A stretch of DNA of 64,000 nt from a virus, in the IMG/VR virus record IMGVR_UViG_3300045131_002362, positions 22,709 through 86,708 of that record. One strand, 5' to 3'. The translations under genes and the position numbers were made by a program. The first letter of the stretch is position 1; the number at the start of each line of letters is the position of its first letter. The notes below the pieces were generated by a model. The model did not search any database. It had not been told where the DNA came from and was given only the letters and a program-made list of their open reading frames with translations. Shown here in pieces: positions 41,210 through 48,157 of this stretch.

Positions 41210-41539
41210 TTACACCCTGTATCCGTAGAAGCCCGTGCCGTCCCGCTTGCAGACGGCGCGTGCCAGATCGTCCATCGTACGTTTGCGCACACCCCTCGGC
41301 CGCAGCGCCTGGCCCATCTCATTCTGCCGCGTCACCTCGCGGGCCATGTTCATGAGCAGAACCTTGACGCACTCGGGGAAGTGGTCGCGGACGCAGCCGC
41401 TGATGGGCTGTCCGCTGCCGTCCCCGTAGTCCCTTATCGCCGCCTCGGCGAGCCTGCTGTGCTCTTTCGACGCCTTCGCGGCACGAGCAAAGTGCAACTG
41501 TGCGTTGTACAAATCCGTTCGCTCCAGAATCTTCTTCAC
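41210..41539 (-). CDS. Hypothetical protein, 109 aa
   Basis: ATG 41539 (MKKILERTDLYNAQLHFARA). Helical; GVRKRTMDDLARAVCKRDGT near the end is basic. Unknown. Confidence 0.65.
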   Translation of the reverse strand: MKKILERTDLYNAQLHFARAAKASKEHSRLAEAAIRDYGDGSGQPISGCVRDHFPECVKVLLMNMAREVTRQNEMGQALRPRGVRKRTMDDLARAVCKRDGTGFYGYRV

Positions 41540-41549
41540 GCTGCCTCCT

Positions 41550-41876
41550 TTAGATGTCCCCGACCCTGCTCAGCACGCGCTGAACATGGAAGGTGAAAAT
41601 CGCCATGTAGGCGTCAACGGCAGTCTCCATCGAGGGAAAGTGGAAGTTGTGCGAAACGCCAACGTCGTTCGCATCCGCGATCTCAATGTGAAAGTCGATC
41701 TTGCCGGCATACCAAACGACCAGCTTGAACGAGTCGGTCATTCGCGGCGCGCCCACCGTGATGAAGAGAAATCCCTTCCCATCGTCAAAGATCTGCGTCT
41801 CCCGCTTGTACTGCACCGCGACGTATTCTGCCACGGCTGTCTTGATCGCCGTGATTATCCCGAAATCTTTGTTCAT
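41550..41876 (-). CDS. Hypothetical protein, 108 aa
   Basis: ATG 41876 (MNKDFGIITAIKTAVAEYVA) overlaps the previous stop as ATGA. Alternating strands (KLVVWYAGKIDFHIEIADAN). Unknown. Confidence 0.65.
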   Translation of the reverse strand: MNKDFGIITAIKTAVAEYVAVQYKRETQIFDDGKGFLFITVGAPRMTDSFKLVVWYAGKIDFHIEIADANDVGVSHNFHFPSMETAVDAYMAIFTFHVQRVLSRVGDI

Positions 41877-42130
41877 GAGAAACCTCCCTCATCTGTCTCG
41901 ATGCAGTAGCCGCCGTCTGACGGCTTCGGCACGGATGCGAAAGCACCCTTCTTCAGATCACCGCGATGCCGCACCGTCTCGGTCCACACGGGTCCGCAGA
42001 TCTTGACGAACACGGCGATCCCATACCCGAACCCCTCGAAGCTGACGGTTCTCGCCTTCAACTTTGTGAACTTGACACCTGCCTGCGCCAGCCTCTCGGC
42101 ACAGTCCTTCTTGCACTCGTTTGTGGTCAT
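41873..42130 (-). CDS. Hypothetical protein, 85 aa
   Basis: ATG 42130 (MTTNECKKDCAERLAQAGVK), then beta-rich ARTVSFEGFGYGIAVFVKIC. Unknown. Confidence 0.65.
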   Translation of the reverse strand: MTTNECKKDCAERLAQAGVKFTKLKARTVSFEGFGYGIAVFVKICGPVWTETVRHRGDLKKGAFASVPKPSDGGYCIETDEGGFS

Positions 42131-42131
42131 T

Positions 42132-42365
42132 TCAATCCTCCGGAATGAAGAAGTCCTCGGGCTTTCCGTTCATCGTCACACCGTCTCTCCAAGTGAGCCC
42201 TATGCAGTGATCGTTCAATTCGCACTTGATGAGCCACTGATCGCATCCGTTCTTGTACGGCCTTCCGTTTTTATCCAACCAGTCGTGGACGACGAAGTAG
42301 GCTCTGTTTTTCCAACAGACACGCTTGCCTTCTACAACGGCAATTTTGATCTCTTGGAGCGTCAT
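42132..42365 (-). CDS. Hypothetical protein, 77 aa
   Basis: ATG 42365 (MTLQEIKIAVVEGKRVCWKN), then AYFVVHDWLDKNGRPY and HCIGLTWRDGVTMNGKPEDF. The strand-loop-strand form (I..G..v.w.n..Y.v..d) recurs in phage early proteins of unknown function. It ends FFIPED; the next gene ends LLMPED. Confidence 0.7.
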   Translation of the reverse strand: MTLQEIKIAVVEGKRVCWKNRAYFVVHDWLDKNGRPYKNGCDQWLIKCELNDHCIGLTWRDGVTMNGKPEDFFIPED

Positions 42366-42366
42366 T

Positions 42367-42555
42367 TCAATCCTCCGGCATTAGCAGGGCGACGAACACG
42401 CAGATCTCATCGCGCAGCTCTTTTGCAGCCTTGCGGCCTTCCTGCTGTCGAACCAGCCGCAGGCTCTTGGCCCGCAGACGCCGGCCCTCGTCGCTCAACA
42501 GCCACGAGGACGGCGCGTTGGCGAAGCGCTGGCGTATCAGCTCGCTCGCTTTCAC
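42367..42555 (-). CDS. Hypothetical protein, 62 aa
   Basis: GTG 42555 overlaps the previous stop as GTGA. Helical and basic (MKASELIRQRFANAPSSWLL, then RRLRAKSLRLVRQQEGRKAA). Possible nucleic-acid binding from charge only. Confidence 0.6.
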   Translation of the reverse strand: MKASELIRQRFANAPSSWLLSDEGRRLRAKSLRLVRQQEGRKAAKELRDEICVFVALLMPED

Positions 42556-42818
42556 GAAACAGCCTCTTCGATCAGCGCCGAAACGATATCGAACGTCTCG
42601 CCCACAAAAGTGTTACGTGTGCGGTATCCTTCGTTCCCGACGTACTCGATCGCCGTGCCGTAAACGAGCAAACCCTGCCCGTAGTCGAGCTGATGCGGAT
42701 GAGCGCTTGTGATGTAAGCTGTGCCGATCAGCAGGGGCTTGTCGTTGCCTCTCGACAGCACACGACCAGTCCTGTCTCGGTTCACCACAACCTCACCGAC
42801 AAGAATGAATCCCTTCAT
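42552..42818 (-). CDS. Hypothetical protein, 88 aa
   Basis: ATG 42818 (MKGFILVGEVVVNRDRTGRV) follows AAGGGAGGGAAG that is fused to the inverted repeat at 42830-42847. Beta-rich. Unknown. Confidence 0.65.
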   Translation of the reverse strand: MKGFILVGEVVVNRDRTGRVLSRGNDKPLLIGTAYITSAHPHQLDYGQGLLVYGTAIEYVGNEGYRTRNTFVGETFDIVSALIEEAVS

Positions 42819-42829
42819 CTTCCCTCCCT

Positions 42830-42847
42830 TGATTCCACGCGGAATCA
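42830..42847. repeat. 18-nt inverted repeat, copy 2
   Basis: TGATTCC-ACGC-GGAATCA. Its right TCA is the TGA stop of the 79-aa gene on the minus strand, and the next ribosome-binding site begins directly at its left end. Confidence 0.9.
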
Positions 42848-43084
42848 CATACGACTGCGATAACGTTTGTTGTCGACGAATTCTCGCGCCAGCGATCCGC
42901 ACTGGCAATACTGGTCGTCGTTCAGACTGTCCCCGAATCTGTAGTTCCGAATCAGCCGTTTTGCCAGCGCCTTCCAGATCCTCGCTTCGACCCGCCGCCA
43001 GAATTCGGGCTCGTGCCGACCAATTTCGATCAGGCAAGTCTGCCACACGGTCGTCTCGATGTACTGTCTCGTTCTCTCTTTCAT
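42845..43084 (-). CDS. Hypothetical protein, 79 aa
   Basis: ATG 43084 (MKERTRQYIETTVWQTCLIE) follows AAAGGAGGC adjoining repeat copy 3. Helical and basic; CQCGSLAREF near the end. The stop codon lies inside repeat copy 2. Confidence 0.65.
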   Translation of the reverse strand: MKERTRQYIETTVWQTCLIEIGRHEPEFWRRVEARIWKALAKRLIRNYRFGDSLNDDQYCQCGSLAREFVDNKRYRSRM

Positions 43085-43095
43085 CTTGCCTCCTT

Positions 43096-43113
43096 TGATT
43101 CCACGCGGAATCA
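43096..43113. repeat. 18-nt inverted repeat, copy 3
   Basis: TGATTCC-ACGC-GGAATCA. On the minus strand its TGA is the natural stop of the frameshifted gene at 43111-43419. Confidence 0.9.
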
Positions 43114-43419
43114 CCTCACCCTGATGGACAGATAGTACTGCGTCTCGGTGTCCTCGATGTCCTGTTTCGAGAGGCCCCGATGCTGCGAAGGTAGCCACGT
43201 ACCGTCTGACGCGAAAGTCTGTTCTTGCCTTTGATGTGGGACGTGTCCCAACCGTGCTGCGCGAGCCCTTCGCAGGCGTCCTCAAACGCCTCGCGGGCCG
43301 TATCGCCCATGCCGGTCGCCACGTGCTTGAACTCGGTGAAGGCCGTGCCGCAGCCCTGGAAATACGACGGGCTCTCGAAGCCGTGATCGACGATCTGGTA
43401 GCCGCTGACCTTTTTTCAT
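43111..43419 (-). pseudogene. Conserved phage protein gene disrupted by two homopolymer frameshifts
   Basis: ATG 43419 overlaps the previous stop as ATGA but reads out of frame after ATG AAAAAA. With five A instead of six, the frame gives MKKVSGYQIVDHGFESPSYF, then QGCGTAFTEFKHVATG and FEDACEGLAQHGWDTSHIKG. This breaks again at a GGGG run (near 43170). One extra G there restores LSKQDIEDTETQYYLSIRVR and a stop exactly in repeat copy 3. The reconstructed protein (about 100 aa) matches a common phage early family. Either the gene is decayed, the sequence has errors in homopolymers, or slippage is used. Confidence 0.7.
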
Positions 43420-43601
43420 CGCTTGCTTCCTTTCAGCGTGACGTTCACGCCGTCCTCGATCATGAGCGCCAACTCCTGCGAGTTGGTACGGTCGCCCGGC
43501 AGCACCCGCAGCGTGTTGACACACTCCAATACCGCGAACTCGCGAGTACCCGTCTGCCATCCCTTGATGACCGCCACGACCACCTTTGCCTGAATCTTCA
43601 T
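43416..43601 (-). CDS. Hypothetical protein, 61 aa
   Basis: ATG 43601 (MKIQAKVVVAVIKGWQTGTR) overlaps the previous stop as ATGA. Beta-rich (EFAVLECVNTLRVLPGDRTN), ends in a basic KGSKR. Unknown. Confidence 0.65.
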   Translation of the reverse strand: MKIQAKVVVAVIKGWQTGTREFAVLECVNTLRVLPGDRTNSQELALMIEDGVNVTLKGSKR

Positions 43602-43813
43602 GCCTTTGCCTTTTCCCGCGCCTCGCCCAGCGCGATTGTCTCGTTCCACATCTCGACCTCAAGCTCCGCTTCTTCGGCCAGCTCACGATACGGCTTCACG
43701 TTCCTGGAGCTGAGGCCCTCGTGCTCGATCCAGTACGTCTCCGCGTCGCGAGCCGTCTTTGCCCGGTTCTGCGCCATGCTGCGCTTTTCCCTCGACCACT
43801 CAAGATGCGTCAT
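43598..43813 (-). CDS. Hypothetical protein, 71 aa, helical
   Basis: ATG 43813 (MTHLEWSREKRSMAQNRAKT), almost entirely charged helix (LAEEAELEVEMWNETIALGE). Unknown. Confidence 0.65.
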   Translation of the reverse strand: MTHLEWSREKRSMAQNRAKTARDAETYWIEHEGLSSRNVKPYRELAEEAELEVEMWNETIALGEAREKAKA

Positions 43814-44067
43814 TTCAGTGCCCTCACTTCCCCGCTGCGGTTGTCGGTGAGCGTCTTGTCGCTGTACCGGATGAAGCCGTCATACTTCTCGCGGCACTTC
43901 TCCTCTTCAAACGAATACACGAACTCGCCGCAGGTCACTTCTTTCTTTCCTGCGTCGAAAGCATAGCCGATAGAGTCTCTCGCGTTCATGCTGTAAAGCC
44001 CGCCGGCAACGCGCATCGCGTCGCGGATTACGCTCGCCGGGATGTTCTTCGTTCTCTTGATGTTCAT
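43810..44067 (-). CDS. Hypothetical protein, 85 aa
   Basis: ATG 44067 (MNIKRTKNIPASVIRDAMRV) follows GGAGGCAAC next to repeat copy 4. A central GKKEVTCGEFVYSFEEEKCR hairpin. Unknown. Confidence 0.65.
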   Translation of the reverse strand: MNIKRTKNIPASVIRDAMRVAGGLYSMNARDSIGYAFDAGKKEVTCGEFVYSFEEEKCREKYDGFIRYSDKTLTDNRSGEVRALK

Positions 44068-44077
44068 GTTGCCTCCG

Positions 44078-44095
44078 TGATTCCACGTGGAATCA
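44078..44095. repeat. 18-nt inverted repeat, copy 4
   Basis: TGATTCC-ACGT-GGAATCA; the loop ACGT makes this copy a perfect palindrome. It contains the stop of the 92-aa gene. Confidence 0.9.
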
Positions 44096-44371
44096 GTAGC
44101 GCTTCGTTACCTTCGGGCAGATCGACTTCAGCGCCGTGTAGATGTGCTCGTCATGCGAATAGCTGTACAGATATTGGCACACCCAGGCACAAAGTCGCGC
44201 GTCGAACATCATGTCGAAGCAGAAGCGCTTCTGAAGATCCTTGGTCCCCTCGCTGCGCTCGTGCTTGCCCGTCTCGTACTTCTCCACCAGCGCGGCCCAG
44301 CCGCCCTGGGTCTCTGCATAAGCGTCAATCGCCGCTTTCATGTAAGCGACGTGCTCATCTTTGATTTTCAC
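44093..44371 (-). CDS. Hypothetical protein, 92 aa
   Basis: GTG 44371 (VKIKDEHVAYMKAAIDAYAE) follows AAGGAGGAATC. Helical; FCFDMMFDARLCAWVCQYLY then DEHIYTALKSI is a form seen in many phage early proteins (RfRWDl......w.c..LY.Y.nDdHIdTAL). Function unknown. Confidence 0.75.
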   Translation of the reverse strand: MKIKDEHVAYMKAAIDAYAETQGGWAALVEKYETGKHERSEGTKDLQKRFCFDMMFDARLCAWVCQYLYSYSHDEHIYTALKSICPKVTKRY

Positions 44372-44501
44372 GATTCCTCCTTCCCAAAGTTGCCTTTGCA
44401 TCCGCATCACGAGCGCAGGCGTGACAGAAAGCGACGTGCGCGGTTTTCTTTTCTCTCTTCAGAGCCTTTGCCAGCACTTTCTTTTCACTTCTGATTTTCA
44501 T
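44355..44501 (-). CDS. Small basic protein, 48 aa
   Basis: ATG 44501 follows AAAGGCGGC. Product MKIRSEKKVLAKALKREKKT followed by an AFCHACARDADAKATLG segment. Highly basic with one CxxC. It overlaps the next gene start by 17 nt. Confidence 0.55.
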   Translation of the reverse strand: MKIRSEKKVLAKALKREKKTAHVAFCHACARDADAKATLGRRNRENQR

Positions 44502-44509
44502 GCCGCCTT

Positions 44510-44839
44510 TCAGGGCCGCAAAAGGGTGAGCCCGCGCTTCTCAGCGTCTTCCTTGGTCGTTATGATCATGCCCCACGACGTGAGCCATGCTAACACGTAG
44601 GGGTCGGGAACGATCGGATACGGGTTGTCGGTTCCGTCGTACCATTCGCCGTCGATGATAATTCCGCCGTTGAACCGTTGGCGGCCGTATCGCGGCCTCG
44701 CATCCGCGCTGCCCTGAATGATGCCTTTCGGAGGCCGGTTGCCCCAGTGATCCGCCGGGGCATACTTGCGCGCCTTCTCGCACTCCGCGACCGACCACGT
44801 TTCCTGCGGTGCGTGATGATACGTGTACTGCCTTTTCAT
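44510..44839 (-). CDS. Hypothetical protein, 109 aa
   Basis: ATG 44839 (MKRQYTYHHAPQETWSVAEC) follows GAGGAGACGG and overlaps the previous stop as ATGA. Gly/Tyr-rich middle (GIIIDGEWYDGTDNPYPIVP). Unknown. Confidence 0.65.
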   Translation of the reverse strand: MKRQYTYHHAPQETWSVAECEKARKYAPADHWGNRPPKGIIQGSADARPRYGRQRFNGGIIIDGEWYDGTDNPYPIVPDPYVLAWLTSWGMIITTKEDAEKRGLTLLRP

Positions 44840-44979
44840 GCCCGTCTCCTCGTGAGCGGTTTCCACACGACCGTCTTGTCGATGCGTCCGCTACCCTGAC
44901 CGTCGAAGTTCTGCGCGATCCAGGAGATGACGATCTCGCAGCCGGGATTCTCGCGGCGGTGCTGCGCGGCCCTGCGCAT
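44836..44979 (-). CDS. Small hypothetical protein, 47 aa
   Basis: ATG 44979 with AGGACGATA upstream. MRRAAQHRRENPGCEIVISW, then IAQNFDGQGSGRIDKTVVWK. The ATGA overlap with the downstream gene supports it over a second ATG frame (44994) that gives a 34-aa Arg-rich peptide. Confidence 0.6.
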   Translation of the reverse strand: MRRAAQHRRENPGCEIVISWIAQNFDGQGSGRIDKTVVWKPLTRRRA

Positions 44980-45011
44980 TATCGTCCTGACTCATATAGG
45001 TATGATTGTGT

Positions 45012-45314
45012 TCACAGCCCCGACGTGTTGTTCGGCGTGAGGCAGCCCTTGAAAGCGCTGTCGAAGGCGTTCATCACGGCATTCTTAACAGCGATGTCTA
45101 TTCCCACCATCCTTGCGCAAGGCCTGCACAGCGCCTGGTGCGCCTGATCGTAAGTCACTCCGTGGGCGATCATGATGCCGGCCGCGACGACCTCGGGCTT
45201 GAAAAGGTAGGCACTCCTTATCGCGTTCACGACAAGCTCTCTGGCCATCGTGTCCGAAAGCGTAATACAGCGCTCCTCTTGCGTTTTCGTCCTGTCTGCG
45301 AATGTCCTGTTCAT
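45012..45314 (-). CDS. Hypothetical protein, 100 aa
   Basis: ATG 45314 (MNRTFADRTKTQEERCITLS) follows AGGAGAAGTA. Helical; a basic N-terminus and CRPCARMVGID. Unknown. Confidence 0.65.
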   Translation of the reverse strand: MNRTFADRTKTQEERCITLSDTMARELVVNAIRSAYLFKPEVVAAGIMIAHGVTYDQAHQALCRPCARMVGIDIAVKNAVMNAFDSAFKGCLTPNNTSGL

Positions 45315-45323
45315 ATACTTCTC

Positions 45324-45734
45324 CTATCGATCCCGAAACAGCCGCTCGTGCCGCTCCATGATGTCGCCCACACTGCACACGCGCCAGCTCCCGTTGAAGC
45401 GGCATAGGGTCACGTCGTATGTGTCGCCCATGTTGACGTACTCCAAAGGCGGGCCGTCGCGCATGTCCACCTCGCCGGCATACTCGACGCCGTATCCGCC
45501 GATGATGTCGTTTGCCATCTGCATTTTCATCTCGGCGGGATTGCGATTGGCGCTGGCCGCATACTGCAAGCTCGACCTGAACATTTTTCTGTCGGTGGCG
45601 CAAATCTCCTCACGCTGGCTCCGGCTGTTTGTCTCCAGCACCTTGCGCAGAAGCTTGGCACGGTCCTTGTCGTGCTCCAGATCCCCGATTCTCATGAGCG
45701 TCTTTACGCTCGGCAGATTGTGTCTCAGTCTCAT
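45324..45734 (-). CDS. Hypothetical protein, 136 aa
   Basis: ATG 45734 (MRLRHNLPSVKTLMRIGDLE) overlaps the previous stop as ATGA. Helical first half, then YGVEYAGEVDMRDGPPLEYV and a beta-rich end. Unknown. Confidence 0.65.
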   Translation of the reverse strand: MRLRHNLPSVKTLMRIGDLEHDKDRAKLLRKVLETNSRSQREEICATDRKMFRSSLQYAASANRNPAEMKMQMANDIIGGYGVEYAGEVDMRDGPPLEYVNMGDTYDVTLCRFNGSWRVCSVGDIMERHERLFRDR

Positions 45735-46030
45735 TTCGGCTCCTTCACCTTTCGCATCTCCTTCTCCACGACGCCGCAGCGCCAGCGATCCGAGTTCGGT
45801 GCGGTCTCGATGCCGAAGTGATACACCCCGGGCAACACGAAGTCCACGCAATTGAACCACTTCTGGCGCTCGCCGCGCGGCTGGGTCACGAAGGGCACGT
45901 CCACACTACCTACAACTCCGATCGCACCGACGGGCACAATGACGACGGGGCTACCGGCGTAATTCGAGCCGTACGCTTCCTGCGGTGCAAGCAGCTCCAC
46001 CTTGTCGCCAATCTTGAATTTGCTGGGCAT
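45731..46030 (-). CDS. Hypothetical protein, 99 aa, SH3-like start
   Basis: ATG 46030 follows AAAGGACGA. FKIGDKVELLAPQEAYGSNY and AGSPVVIVPVGAIGVVGSVD look like a KOW/SH3-type barrel. Repeat copy 5 lies just upstream. Unknown role. Confidence 0.65.
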   Translation of the reverse strand: MPSKFKIGDKVELLAPQEAYGSNYAGSPVVIVPVGAIGVVGSVDVPFVTQPRGERQKWFNCVDFVLPGVYHFGIETAPNSDRWRCGVVEKEMRKVKEPK

Positions 46031-46042
46031 ATCGTCCTTTCT

Positions 46043-46060
46043 TGATTCCACGCGGAATCA
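46043..46060. repeat. 18-nt inverted repeat, copy 5
   Basis: TGATTCC-ACGC-GGAATCA, between the 99-aa gene and a non-coding leader with a strong hairpin. Confidence 0.9.
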
Positions 46061-46164
46061 GCGTTATGGTATCCGGCCCGCAGACGGAGGTCCGCTGCGG
46101 GCCGGAACGTAGGGTTTTGGCCTACATGTGCATAACGCCTCCTTTCGTAGAATACTGCTACACC
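46061..46164 (-). promoter_or_regulatory. Leader with mini-ORF and strong hairpin
   Basis: On the minus strand an AGC-GTATTC repeat, then AAAGGAGGCGTT and ATG CAC ATG TAG (a three-codon ORF ending near 46123), then an 11-bp hairpin (arms CCGGCCCGCAG and CTGCGGGCCGG, about 46076-46108), then repeat copy 5. No longer gene fits. It may be an attenuator-like leader; a simple terminator is less likely because no T-run follows leftward. Confidence 0.45.
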
Positions 46165-46464
46165 TTAAATCCTTGCGAGCGTCGTGGCCTTGCCGATGCC
46201 ACCGCACTTCTTGAGCGCATCAGCGATACGCTTTGCATCCTCATCCGGCACGCCGTCCTCTGCAAACAGGCCGTTCGCCCGGCGCACGAGCCACTTGCCG
46301 GTCGTGCCGCGTAGGCCGCGAAAGACCTCCAGGCTGTTCATCGACACGCGGCCGATCACCGTGCCCTCGCCCAGCTCCAGCGTGACGCCGCCCGCCTTAA
46401 GCGCCTTCTTCATCGCAGTCATGTGCTCCGCATCCATCACCTGAGTCAAAACAATTCGCAGCAT
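46165..46464 (-). CDS. Hypothetical protein, 99 aa
   Basis: ATG 46464 (MLRIVLTQVMDAEHMTAMKK) follows AAGGAGGGG next to repeat copy 6. Alpha/beta; a Gly-rich centre (FRGLRGTTGKWLVRRANGLF). Unknown. Confidence 0.65.
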   Translation of the reverse strand: MLRIVLTQVMDAEHMTAMKKALKAGGVTLELGEGTVIGRVSMNSLEVFRGLRGTTGKWLVRRANGLFAEDGVPDEDAKRIADALKKCGGIGKATTLARI

Positions 46465-46476
46465 AAGCCCCTCCTT

Positions 46477-46494
46477 TGATTCCGCGTGGAATCA
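46477..46494. repeat. 18-nt inverted repeat, copy 6 (opposite loop)
   Basis: TGATTCC-GCGT-GGAATCA on the + strand, so the non-palindromic loop is inverted relative to copies 1-3 and 5. Confidence 0.9.
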
Positions 46495-46497
46495 GCT

Positions 46498-46534
46498 CGC
46501 TGAGTACAGCTACATCGCCGAGTATAGCTACACC
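46498..46534 (-). repeat. Two tandem AGC-RTACTC units
   Basis: Minus strand AGCTATACTCGGCGATGT and AGCTGTACTCAGCGAGCT, about 19 nt each, directly upstream of inverted-repeat copy 6. Related units occur at about 46150, 46966, 47207, 47664 and 48174. TATACT could act as a -10 box. Confidence 0.7.
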
Positions 46535-46725
46535 GGCAGTTTGTCCAGCCAGTTCGAGAACCGCGACCACAGCTCAGGCCGCCGCTCGATGTTCTTCTCC
46601 AGATCCGCCCGCGTCATGCCAGCGGCCACAAGATCCAAGAACGCCTTGTTCGCGTCCGCAATCTTACGCTGCTCCTGCCAATAGAGCTGGAGCTGGTCTC
46701 GCCCTTTGCGCGGAACACTGCTCAC
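46528..46725 (-). CDS. Hypothetical protein, 65 aa
   Basis: GTG 46725 overlaps the previous stop as GTGA. VSSVPRKGRDQLQLYWQEQR and LDLVAAGMTRADLEKNIERR: helical and basic, resembling common phage small proteins (F...v..GlTreDL..nI.rRP..W.rf..w). Unknown function. Confidence 0.7.
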   Translation of the reverse strand: MSSVPRKGRDQLQLYWQEQRKIADANKAFLDLVAAGMTRADLEKNIERRPELWSRFSNWLDKLPV

Positions 46726-46931
46726 TTGGCACCCCAGCGCCGCGTCTGACGCCGCGTATCGCAGCGCCCTTCCCACCACCCCGCCAAGATCACAGCGAGC
46801 GCCAGCGACGCCGCCACAACCATCAGGATCATCACGATCGCGGTGAGCGCCGCCGCTGTCTGGTTGTCCGCCCCGACGCTGCCAAGCCACGCGTTCAGTG
46901 CGTTGCCGGCCTTCATCATAAGTTCGTTCAT
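46722..46931 (-). CDS. Single-pass membrane protein, 69 aa
   Basis: ATG 46931 (MNELMMKAGNALNAWLGSVG) follows AAGGGAGGGC adjoining repeat copy 7. A membrane helix (LTAIVMILMVVAASLALAVI) is followed by a basic tail (RCDTRRQTRRWGAK), giving an N-out/C-in topology. Function unknown; far from any lysis genes. Confidence 0.65.
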   Translation of the reverse strand: MNELMMKAGNALNAWLGSVGADNQTAAALTAIVMILMVVAASLALAVILAGWWEGRCDTRRQTRRWGAK

Positions 46932-46943
46932 GCTGCCCTCCCT

Positions 46944-46961
46944 TGATTCCACGCGGAATCA
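46944..46961. repeat. 18-nt inverted repeat, copy 7
   Basis: TGATTCC-ACGC-GGAATCA. On the minus strand it is preceded by GGTGTAGCGGTATCCCGCG, an AGC-GTATTC type unit, and followed by AAGGGAGGG. Confidence 0.9.
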
Positions 46962-47000
46962 CCTCGCGGGATACCGCTACACCGTCAGATACGACTCCCA

Positions 47001-47132
47001 CTACTTCACAATCTTCTGGATGCGTCCACCAAAGCGGCGAACGATCGACTTCGCCACCTCCAGAGTGCTCGCCCAAAACACGCCATCGTTGACGGCACAC
47101 TTCGTCACCACATACGCTGCCCACTCTTTCAT
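47001..47132 (-). CDS. Small hypothetical protein, 43 aa
   Basis: ATG 47132 follows GGGAGGCATC. MKEWAAYVVTKCAVNDGVFW, then ASTLEVAKSIVRRFGGRIQK. Well-formed small alpha/beta peptide. Unknown. Confidence 0.6.
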   Translation of the reverse strand: MKEWAAYVVTKCAVNDGVFWASTLEVAKSIVRRFGGRIQKIVK

Positions 47133-47261
47133 GATGCCTCCCGTTTTGCGCATTACACTGATACACCCGAAACCGGAAATACTGTAGCGCCCGGCCGTGC
47201 TCCTGTTCGCAGAATACTGCTACAGGTCTCCCCGCAGGGACTATGGCCGTGCCGGACGCGC

Positions 47262-47387
47262 TTATCGCGATCGCGATTTCAGGGCGCTGGTCGTCACGCC
47301 CCTTCTCTTCGGCGGCACTGCCGCATAAGCGGTCACTTTCGCCGGCTCTTTCTCATCGTAAAGCCAATCACCCACATCCTCCCACAC
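47262..47387 (-). CDS. Small hypothetical protein, about 41 aa
   Basis: GTG 47387 (VWEDVGDWLYDEKEPAKVTA) lies 10 bases after AGGAGG; GTG 47396 is too close. Basic C-terminus (VPPKRRGVTTSALKSRSR). Start uncertain. Bases 47133-47261 upstream of the 43-aa gene hold no gene I can support, only repeat units. Confidence 0.45.
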   Translation of the reverse strand: MWEDVGDWLYDEKEPAKVTAYAAVPPKRRGVTTSALKSRSR

Positions 47388-47409
47388 GGTGCTCACACCT
47401 CCTTTTCTG

Positions 47410-47634
47410 CTAAAACCGCGAGTTCTCAGCGTCAGCATCCCGCTCACGCCACACCCTCACCATCGGCTCGAATGCCGCCAGCGCATCCACAATCGTCTTC
47501 GCCTTCTCCTCCACGAGATGATCCGCAATCTCGCTGTCGCTCCACGCCTCCACGATCACATCCCAGCCGCCCTCGGCATAATGAGCGTTAGCGTGCTTCT
47601 TGACCTCTTCCACCAGATAAGGTATCAGACCCAT
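47410..47634 (-). CDS. Hypothetical protein, 74 aa
   Basis: ATG 47634 (MGLIPYLVEEVKKHANAHYA) follows CGGAGTG next to repeat copy 8. EGGWDVIVEAWSDSEIADHL and AFEPMVRVWRERDADAENS: helical. A common phage small-protein form (A.yeeGGWD.ive..sD.ei......t.eeAi..f). Unknown function. Confidence 0.7.
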   Translation of the reverse strand: MGLIPYLVEEVKKHANAHYAEGGWDVIVEAWSDSEIADHLVEEKAKTIVDALAAFEPMVRVWRERDADAENSRF

Positions 47635-47646
47635 AACACTCCGTTC

Positions 47647-47664
47647 TGATTCCACGCGGAATCA
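47647..47664. repeat. 18-nt inverted repeat, copy 8
   Basis: TGATTCC-ACGC-GGAATCA; on the minus strand preceded by GTATTCGACGGTGTAGCAG, one repeat unit. Confidence 0.9.
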
Positions 47665-47694
47665 CTGCTACACCGTCGAATACGACTCCGACCG

Positions 47695-47853
47695 TCAACT
47701 CCTACGAACACCACCCGAGCAAAGCGCACCGCACAAACGATGCACGCACTCGCTGCACCATTCACACTCCTCATGCGAATCGTATCCCTGCCCCATTGTC
47801 CACCCCGCCGGACAACTGCTGCCCGCCAATCCGTTCTCCAGATAACCCGCCAT
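47695..47853 (-). CDS. Cysteine-rich small protein, 52 aa
   Basis: ATG 47853 with AAGGGTGG upstream. MAGYLENGLAGSSCPAGWTM, then CEWCSECVHRLCGALC: six cysteines in the C-terminal half, likely zinc-binding. Unknown. Confidence 0.6.
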   Translation of the reverse strand: MAGYLENGLAGSSCPAGWTMGQGYDSHEECEWCSECVHRLCGALCSGGVRRS

Positions 47854-47867
47854 CGCTACCACCCTTC

Positions 47868-47885
47868 TGATTCCACGAGGAATCA
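47868..47885. repeat. 18-nt inverted repeat, copy 9
   Basis: TGATTCC-ACGA-GGAATCA. Provides the stop of the 86-aa gene (47883-47885). Confidence 0.9.
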
Positions 47886-48143
47886 CCTCGCCGCAATATG
47901 CAGCCTGGCAAGATACGGATTTACCAGAGCGTCATAAACCCGCCGGGCGCAACGCACAACATCCCCAATGCTGCCACGCGAAACCTCCACACCATGACGC
48001 CCACGGCAACGCGGATCATACCCGCACGGGCACGTCAACCAATACCCGCTGCTGTCCTTCAACACCCGAAACCCGCCCCCGACAGCCGTGATGCTGCCCA
48101 CCTTGCTGCCCACAATCGCCTTCTTGCGCTGCCTCGCGTTCAT
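47883..48143 (-). CDS. Hypothetical protein, 86 aa
   Basis: ATG 48143 (MNARQRKKAIVGSKVGSITA) has GGAGAATGG upstream; ATG 48155 is an alternative. Contains LTCPCGYDPRCRGRHGVEVS, a possible metal site. Basic. Unknown. Confidence 0.6.
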   Translation of the reverse strand: MNARQRKKAIVGSKVGSITAVGGGFRVLKDSSGYWLTCPCGYDPRCRGRHGVEVSRGSIGDVVRCARRVYDALVNPYLARLHIAAR

Positions 48144-48157
48144 ACCATTCTCCATTC

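Noticed and set aside
46076-46108. Intrinsic terminator
   Set aside because: Strong GC hairpin but no T-run on the leftward transcript.
46722-46931. Holin
   Set aside because: Single membrane helix only; no endolysin or spanin gene nearby and it lies in the early region.
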